A stretch of 64,000 bases of DNA from NCBI RefSeq assembly GCF_003351145.1, contig NZ_QQSV01000001.1:434001-498000 (forward strand). Reading direction: 5' to 3'. Source of the DNA: Meiothermus sp. QL-1. Lineage in GTDB: Bacteria; Deinococcota; Deinococci; Deinococcales; Thermaceae. Below are positions 60,779-64,000 of the stretch, one piece after another; the stretch's first letter is position 1, and every line of letters begins with the position of its first letter. The translations under genes and the position numbers were made by a program. The notes under the pieces are model-generated. The model was given only the letters and a program-made list of their open reading frames with translations. It was not told the origin of the DNA and searched no databases.

Positions 60779-62152
60779 ATGAAGAAGCTTTCCCGTACTG
60801 GCAAGGCCCTGGGCCGCAGCGAGGTGCAGAAGCTCTACCGCAGCAAGCGGGTGGACCTCGAGACCGCCGTGGGGATGGTGCGAAGCCACACCCGGGTCTA
60901 CGTCTCAGGCAACGCCGCCACCCCCACCCCCCTCCTGGAGGCCCTGGCCGCCCGCAAGGACGAGCTGGAGGGGGTGGAGCTCGTGCATGTGCTCCAGCTC
61001 GGGCCGGACCCCTTTCTGTCCCCCGAGATGGAGGGGCATTTCCGCCGGCGCTCGCTTTTTGTGGGCCCCGCCGACCGCGAAGCGGTCAACAGCGGCCGGG
61101 CCGACTATGTGCCTATCTCGCTGCACCAGGTTCCCTGGCTCTTCAAACGGGGGGTGTTGCCGCTCGACTACGCCTTGGTCCAGGTCTCCCCCCCCGACGA
61201 GTTTGGCTTTGTGAGCCTGGGGGTGGAGGTTATCGCCACCAAGGCTGCCATCGAGACAGCCCGGCGGGTCATCGCCCTGGTCAACCGGCGGATGCCCCGC
61301 ACCTTGGGGGATGCCTTCGTGCACATCTCGAAGTTTGCCGCTTTTGTGGAGGTGGAATTCCCTCTGCCCACCCTAGCCCGCGACCCCTACGGCGAGGTGG
61401 AGGCCCGCATCGGCCGGTATGTGGCCGACCTCATCGAGGATGGGGCCACCCTGCAGCTCGGCATCGGGGCCATTCCCGACGCGGTGCTGGCCCATCTTTC
61501 GGGCCGGCAGGACCTAGGCATTCACACCGAGATGATCTCGGACGGGGTGATGGAAGCGCTGGAGCGGGGCATCGTCACCGGCCAGCGCAAGACCCTCTTA
61601 CCGGGCAAGGTGGTGGGGACTTTCGTGCTGGGTTCTGAGCGGCTTTACCGCTTTGTGCACAATAACCCCCTTTTTGAGATGCGCCCTGCCGATTGGGTGA
61701 ACGACCCCTTCGTAATCGCCCGCAACGAGCGGATGGTGGCCGTCAACTCGGCCCTGGAGGTGGACCTCACCGGCCAGGTCTGCGCCGATTCGCTGGGTAT
61801 TCGGATCTACTCCGGCTTCGGGGGCCAGCTCGACTTCATCCGAGGGGCCGCCGCCAGCCGCGGGGGTAAGCCCATCATCGCCCTGCCCAGCACCGGCAAG
61901 GGGGGCAGCCTGAGCCGGATCGTGCCCATGCTCAAGCCGGGGGCAGGGGTGGTGACCACCCGGGCCGACGTGCACTACGTGGTGACCGAGTACGGGGTGG
62001 CCGAGCTTTTCGGCAAGAGCCTGCGCGAGCGGGCCCAGGCCCTCATCCAGATTGCCCATCCCAGCTACCGCGAGGCCCTGAGCCAGGCAGCCTTCGAGCG
62101 GGGGCTTTTACCCCGGGGCTACCCGGGGTTTGGGCCTACGGCTCGAGGATGA
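60779..62152 (+). CDS. Acetyl-CoA hydrolase / 4-hydroxybutyrate-type CoA-transferase
   Basis: A 457-residue CoA-transferase family I-like enzyme of the acetyl-CoA hydrolase group. TLQLGIGAIPDAVLAHL and the catalytic Glu in GIHTEMISDG (about 245) are visible, and the C-terminal half contains SGFGGQLDFIRGA and VVTEYGVAELFGKS. It moves CoA between acetyl-CoA and a carboxylate such as butyrate, succinate or 4-hydroxybutyrate; the acceptor cannot be told. It starts two bases after tdk; stops overlap convergent qor by 17 bases. Confidence 0.88.
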   Translation: MKKLSRTGKALGRSEVQKLYRSKRVDLETAVGMVRSHTRVYVSGNAATPTPLLEALAARKDELEGVELVHVLQLGPDPFLSPEMEGHFRRRSLFVGPADREAVNSGRADYVPISLHQVPWLFKRGVLPLDYALVQVSPPDEFGFVSLGVEVIATKAAIETARRVIALVNRRMPRTLGDAFVHISKFAAFVEVEFPLPTLARDPYGEVEARIGRYVADLIEDGATLQLGIGAIPDAVLAHLSGRQDLGIHTEMISDGVMEALERGIVTGQRKTLLPGKVVGTFVLGSERLYRFVHNNPLFEMRPADWVNDPFVIARNERMVAVNSALEVDLTGQVCADSLGIRIYSGFGGQLDFIRGAAASRGGKPIIALPSTGKGGSLSRIVPMLKPGAGVVTTRADVHYVVTEYGVAELFGKSLRERAQALIQIAHPSYREALSQAAFERGLLPRGYPGFGPTARG

Positions 62153-63107
62153 CCTTTCCCGTGTTTCTTCGGCTCAGCATGAACTCGAAGGCCCGAGCGG
62201 CCTCCTCCAGCCGGAAGCGCTCCCCCACCACCGGGCGGATCTGGCCCGAGCTTATGAGCGGGGTGAGGAAGGCCTGGGCGGCCTGCAGGGCCGCAGGGTC
62301 GTTCAGGAAAGGGGTGAGCCAGACCCCGATCACGCTTTGGTTGCCCTTCATGAGCTCCACCGGGCGCATCTGGGCCAGGGTGCGGGAGGCCGAGCCGATC
62401 ACCAGCAGCCGGCCCCGGTAGGCCAGCATCTTGAGGCTTTGGGCGAAGCCGTCCCCGCCCACCACCTCCATCAGGATGTCGACCCCATGGCCCCCGGTGG
62501 CCTCCCGGACGGCCCTGACCAGGTCGTCCTGGGTGCTGAGGAGGGTAACCTCGGCCCCCAGGCGGCGGCACAGGGCCAGCTTTTCCTCCTGGCTGGCCAG
62601 GGCCACCACCCGCAGGCCCAGGGCCCGGGCCACCTGGATGGCCGCGGTGCCCAGGGCTCCGGCGGCAGCCTGGATGAGCACCCACTCCCCGGGCCGGGCT
62701 TGGCCCTGGGTCACCAGGGCGAAGTAGGCGGTGAAGTAGGAGACGGGGAAGGCGGCGGCCTCGTAAGGGCTCATCTGGGAGGGGACAGCCAGGACCGAAC
62801 GGGCGGGGGCCAGGGCGTACTCGGCGAAGGCCCCACCCCCTACCAAAGCGGCCACCCGCTGGCCCACCCTGAGGCCTTCCACCCCCTCGCCCAGGGCCTC
62901 GACCACCCCGGCCAGCTCCATGCCGGGCACGGTGGGGTATCGGGTGCGCACCAGGTATTCTCCGGCCACGTAAAGAATGTCGGCGAAATTGAGCCCGGCT
63001 GCCTCCACCCGCACCCGCACCTGTCCCGGGCCGGGCTCGGGTTTGGGCAGATCGACAAGCTGGAGCACCTCAGGGCCGCCGGCTCTCTCAACCAGTATGG
63101 CTTTCAC
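62136..63107 (-). CDS. Zinc-free medium-chain quinone oxidoreductase-like protein
   Basis: A 323-residue MDR-superfamily enzyme of the QOR type: GroES-like fold (1-120, AAGLNFADILYVAGEY) and a Rossmann domain with AAAGALGTAAIQVARALG (about 143-160), lacking zinc-ligand cysteines. It probably reduces quinones or enals with NADPH. GTG start at 63107, seven bases after TAAACT (minus, 63120-63115); longer frames run into yraN. Confidence 0.9.
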   Translation of the reverse strand: MKAILVERAGGPEVLQLVDLPKPEPGPGQVRVRVEAAGLNFADILYVAGEYLVRTRYPTVPGMELAGVVEALGEGVEGLRVGQRVAALVGGGAFAEYALAPARSVLAVPSQMSPYEAAAFPVSYFTAYFALVTQGQARPGEWVLIQAAAGALGTAAIQVARALGLRVVALASQEEKLALCRRLGAEVTLLSTQDDLVRAVREATGGHGVDILMEVVGGDGFAQSLKMLAYRGRLLVIGSASRTLAQMRPVELMKGNQSVIGVWLTPFLNDPAALQAAQAFLTPLISSGQIRPVVGERFRLEEAARAFEFMLSRRNTGKVILEP

Positions 63108-63142
63108 GGGCCCAAGTTTACCGCGAAAGCAAGCAGCGGGTT

Positions 63143-63472
63143 CTAGAGCTCCCAAGGGAGGTGCTCGAGACGGTGGCGCTGGGGGGAACCATAGACCAGC
63201 ACCACTTCCAGCCGCATCGGGAGGTCGTCGCGGCCCAGCAGGTACAAAGCTGAGCGGTAAACCCGCTGGTACTTGGCGGGGGTCAGGGCCTCCAGGGGTG
63301 AACCAAAGCTCTGGCCGCGGCGCTGCTTGACCTCTACCGCCACGTAGACCCCCCCGTCTTGCATCCACAGATCGACCTCGCCGTAGGGGGTGCGGCGGTT
63401 TTTTCCCAGCAGCCGATAGCCTTTGTCCTGCAGGTACCGGCAGGCCAGCGCCTCGGCCCAGCCCCCCCTCAT
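63143..63472 (-). CDS. yraN: YraN/UPF0102 family endonuclease-like protein
   Basis: A 109-residue protein with the restriction-endonuclease-like core of UPF0102: G-x-A-E-A near the start, [12 protein letters not shown] and [10 protein letters not shown] (the D-ExK type motif). Role unknown; often a predicted nuclease. It starts inside the stop of the PASTA gene upstream (ATGA). Confidence 0.88.
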   Translation of the reverse strand: MRGGWAEALACRYLQDKGYRLLGKNRRTPYGEVDLWMQDGGVYVAVEVKQRRGQSFGSPLEALTPAKYQRVYRSALYLLGRDDLPMRLEVVLVYGSPQRHRLEHLPWEL

Positions 63473-64000
63473 AGGGGGGTCTCCAGCACAGTTTCGCCGT
63501 TTACCACCACCCGCATCACCGCATTGCCGCGTACCACGACCTCCTGGCTGAAGCTCCAGGGCTGCTCTACAGGCCCCTCAAAGACCGTGTTGATCAGCAC
63601 CTCGTCCTGAACGGTAATTACCACCACCGCGTTGGGGATGTTCTCCGGCAGGGTATAGCTCACCACCACCCGGCGCTCCTGGGGGCCGGAGGGGGCGCTC
63701 TGTTCCGGGCTGGGGGCGGGTGGGGGGGGCTCGGGGGCGCTCAGGCGGGGCGGCGGGAAAGGCGAGGCTTTGGGAGTAGCAGCGGCCGGTTGGGCGGCTA
63801 CAATGATGCGCACCGGGGCTTCGCGTGGCAGCGTTACTCCAGGGCCCGGCTCCTGCCCGATGACGCGGCCCTCGGGGGCCCCTGAGGGCACCCGCACCAC
63901 CTGGGGAGAAAGTTCGGCCACCATCAGGATGTAGCGGGCCTGCTCTTCGGTGAGGTCGCTCAGGTCGGGTACCAGGGTCTCGCGGGGAGCGGGCCGGGTG
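63469..64000 (-). CDS. PASTA-domain protein, C-terminal part (5' end outside window)
   Basis: The frame is open to the window edge. The visible part holds a PASTA-type repeat ([16 protein letters not shown]... [16 protein letters not shown]...[12 protein letters not shown]), a proline/serine-rich linker (about 45 residues), and a C-terminal beta-rich domain with [22 protein letters not shown] repeats bind muropeptides in penicillin-binding proteins or serine/threonine kinases; the N-terminal part that would decide this is missing. Co-transcribed with yraN. Confidence 0.7.
   Translation of the reverse strand, partial: TRPAPRETLVPDLSDLTEEQARYILMVAELSPQVVRVPSGAPEGRVIGQEPGPGVTLPREAPVRIIVAAQPAAATPKASPFPPPRLSAPEPPPPAPSPEQSAPSGPQERRVVVSYTLPENIPNAVVVITVQDEVLINTVFEGPVEQPWSFSQEVVVRGNAVMRVVVNGETVLETPL

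Overview
This 64-kb window is a GC-rich (about two-thirds G+C by eye), gene-dense bacterial chromosome segment. It most resembles the Thermaceae (Meiothermus or Thermus). The evidence is a Thermus-type PilB/PilF motor with several N-terminal MshEN-like repeats, a carboxypeptidase Taq-type M32 peptidase, PheS/PheT and MetX sequences that read like remembered Thermus thermophilus proteins, and many start codons placed 5-9 bases after a TAnnnT -10 box (leaderless mRNAs). The genus is an inference; no rRNA or tRNA gene lies in the window. I see no CRISPR array, insertion sequence, prophage or integron. It is core chromosome with a few accessory operons.

Layout. 1-9 kb: the end of a DUF1998-type helicase, cvpA, pheST behind a candidate attenuation leader, a small zincin, pgk-gap and prepilin peptidase. 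9-22 kb: a laccase-domain protein, a YqeG-type phosphatase, the type IV pilus motor PilB, an M20 dipeptidase, paaZ with a PaaR-like operator, M32 carboxypeptidase, a DUF2939 protein, an acetyltransferase fused to an acyl-CoA-synthetase-like module, an orphan protein and a RodZ-like HTH protein. 22-32 kb: a SAM-I riboswitch and metX, rimO, trkA with two trkH genes, luxS-mtnN with a ModE-like regulator, and a SurA-like isomerase. 32-39 kb: the branched-chain amino-acid operon ilvB-ilvN-ilvC-leuA-cimA behind a promoter, leader peptide and terminator. 39-42 kb: a minus-strand operon of a small membrane protein, a nitroreductase, a type III polyketide synthase and an isoprenylcysteine-methyltransferase-like enzyme, then a lone ABC ATPase. 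42-48 kb: Crp regulator, comB, arginase, a degenerate phosphohexomutase, a glycosyltransferase, a deacetylase fusion and pdxS. 48-64 kb: hisA-lapA-recJ, pcrA/uvrD, pilT, cysK, slyD, menG, phoB-phoR-phoU, tdk, a CoA-transferase, a quinone reductase-like protein, yraN and part of a PASTA protein.

How genes work together. MetX, LuxS and MtnN belong to methionine and the activated methyl cycle. The ilv-leu-cim operon covers common branched-chain steps plus the citramalate route to isoleucine. PilB, PilT and PilD are three dispersed type IV pilus components. PhoB, PhoR and PhoU form a phosphate-signalling set without Pst here.

The most interesting content is cis-regulatory. There is a Phe-Phe leader peptide (MARGWFFG) with two mutually exclusive hairpins before pheS, a complete ilv attenuator, and a SAM-I riboswitch whose output appears to be the ribosome-binding site of an unannotated 27-residue ORF coupled to metX. 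Also notable are the polyketide operon, a phosphohexomutase lacking its catalytic serine, and convergent genes that repeatedly share a palindromic CTAG stop.
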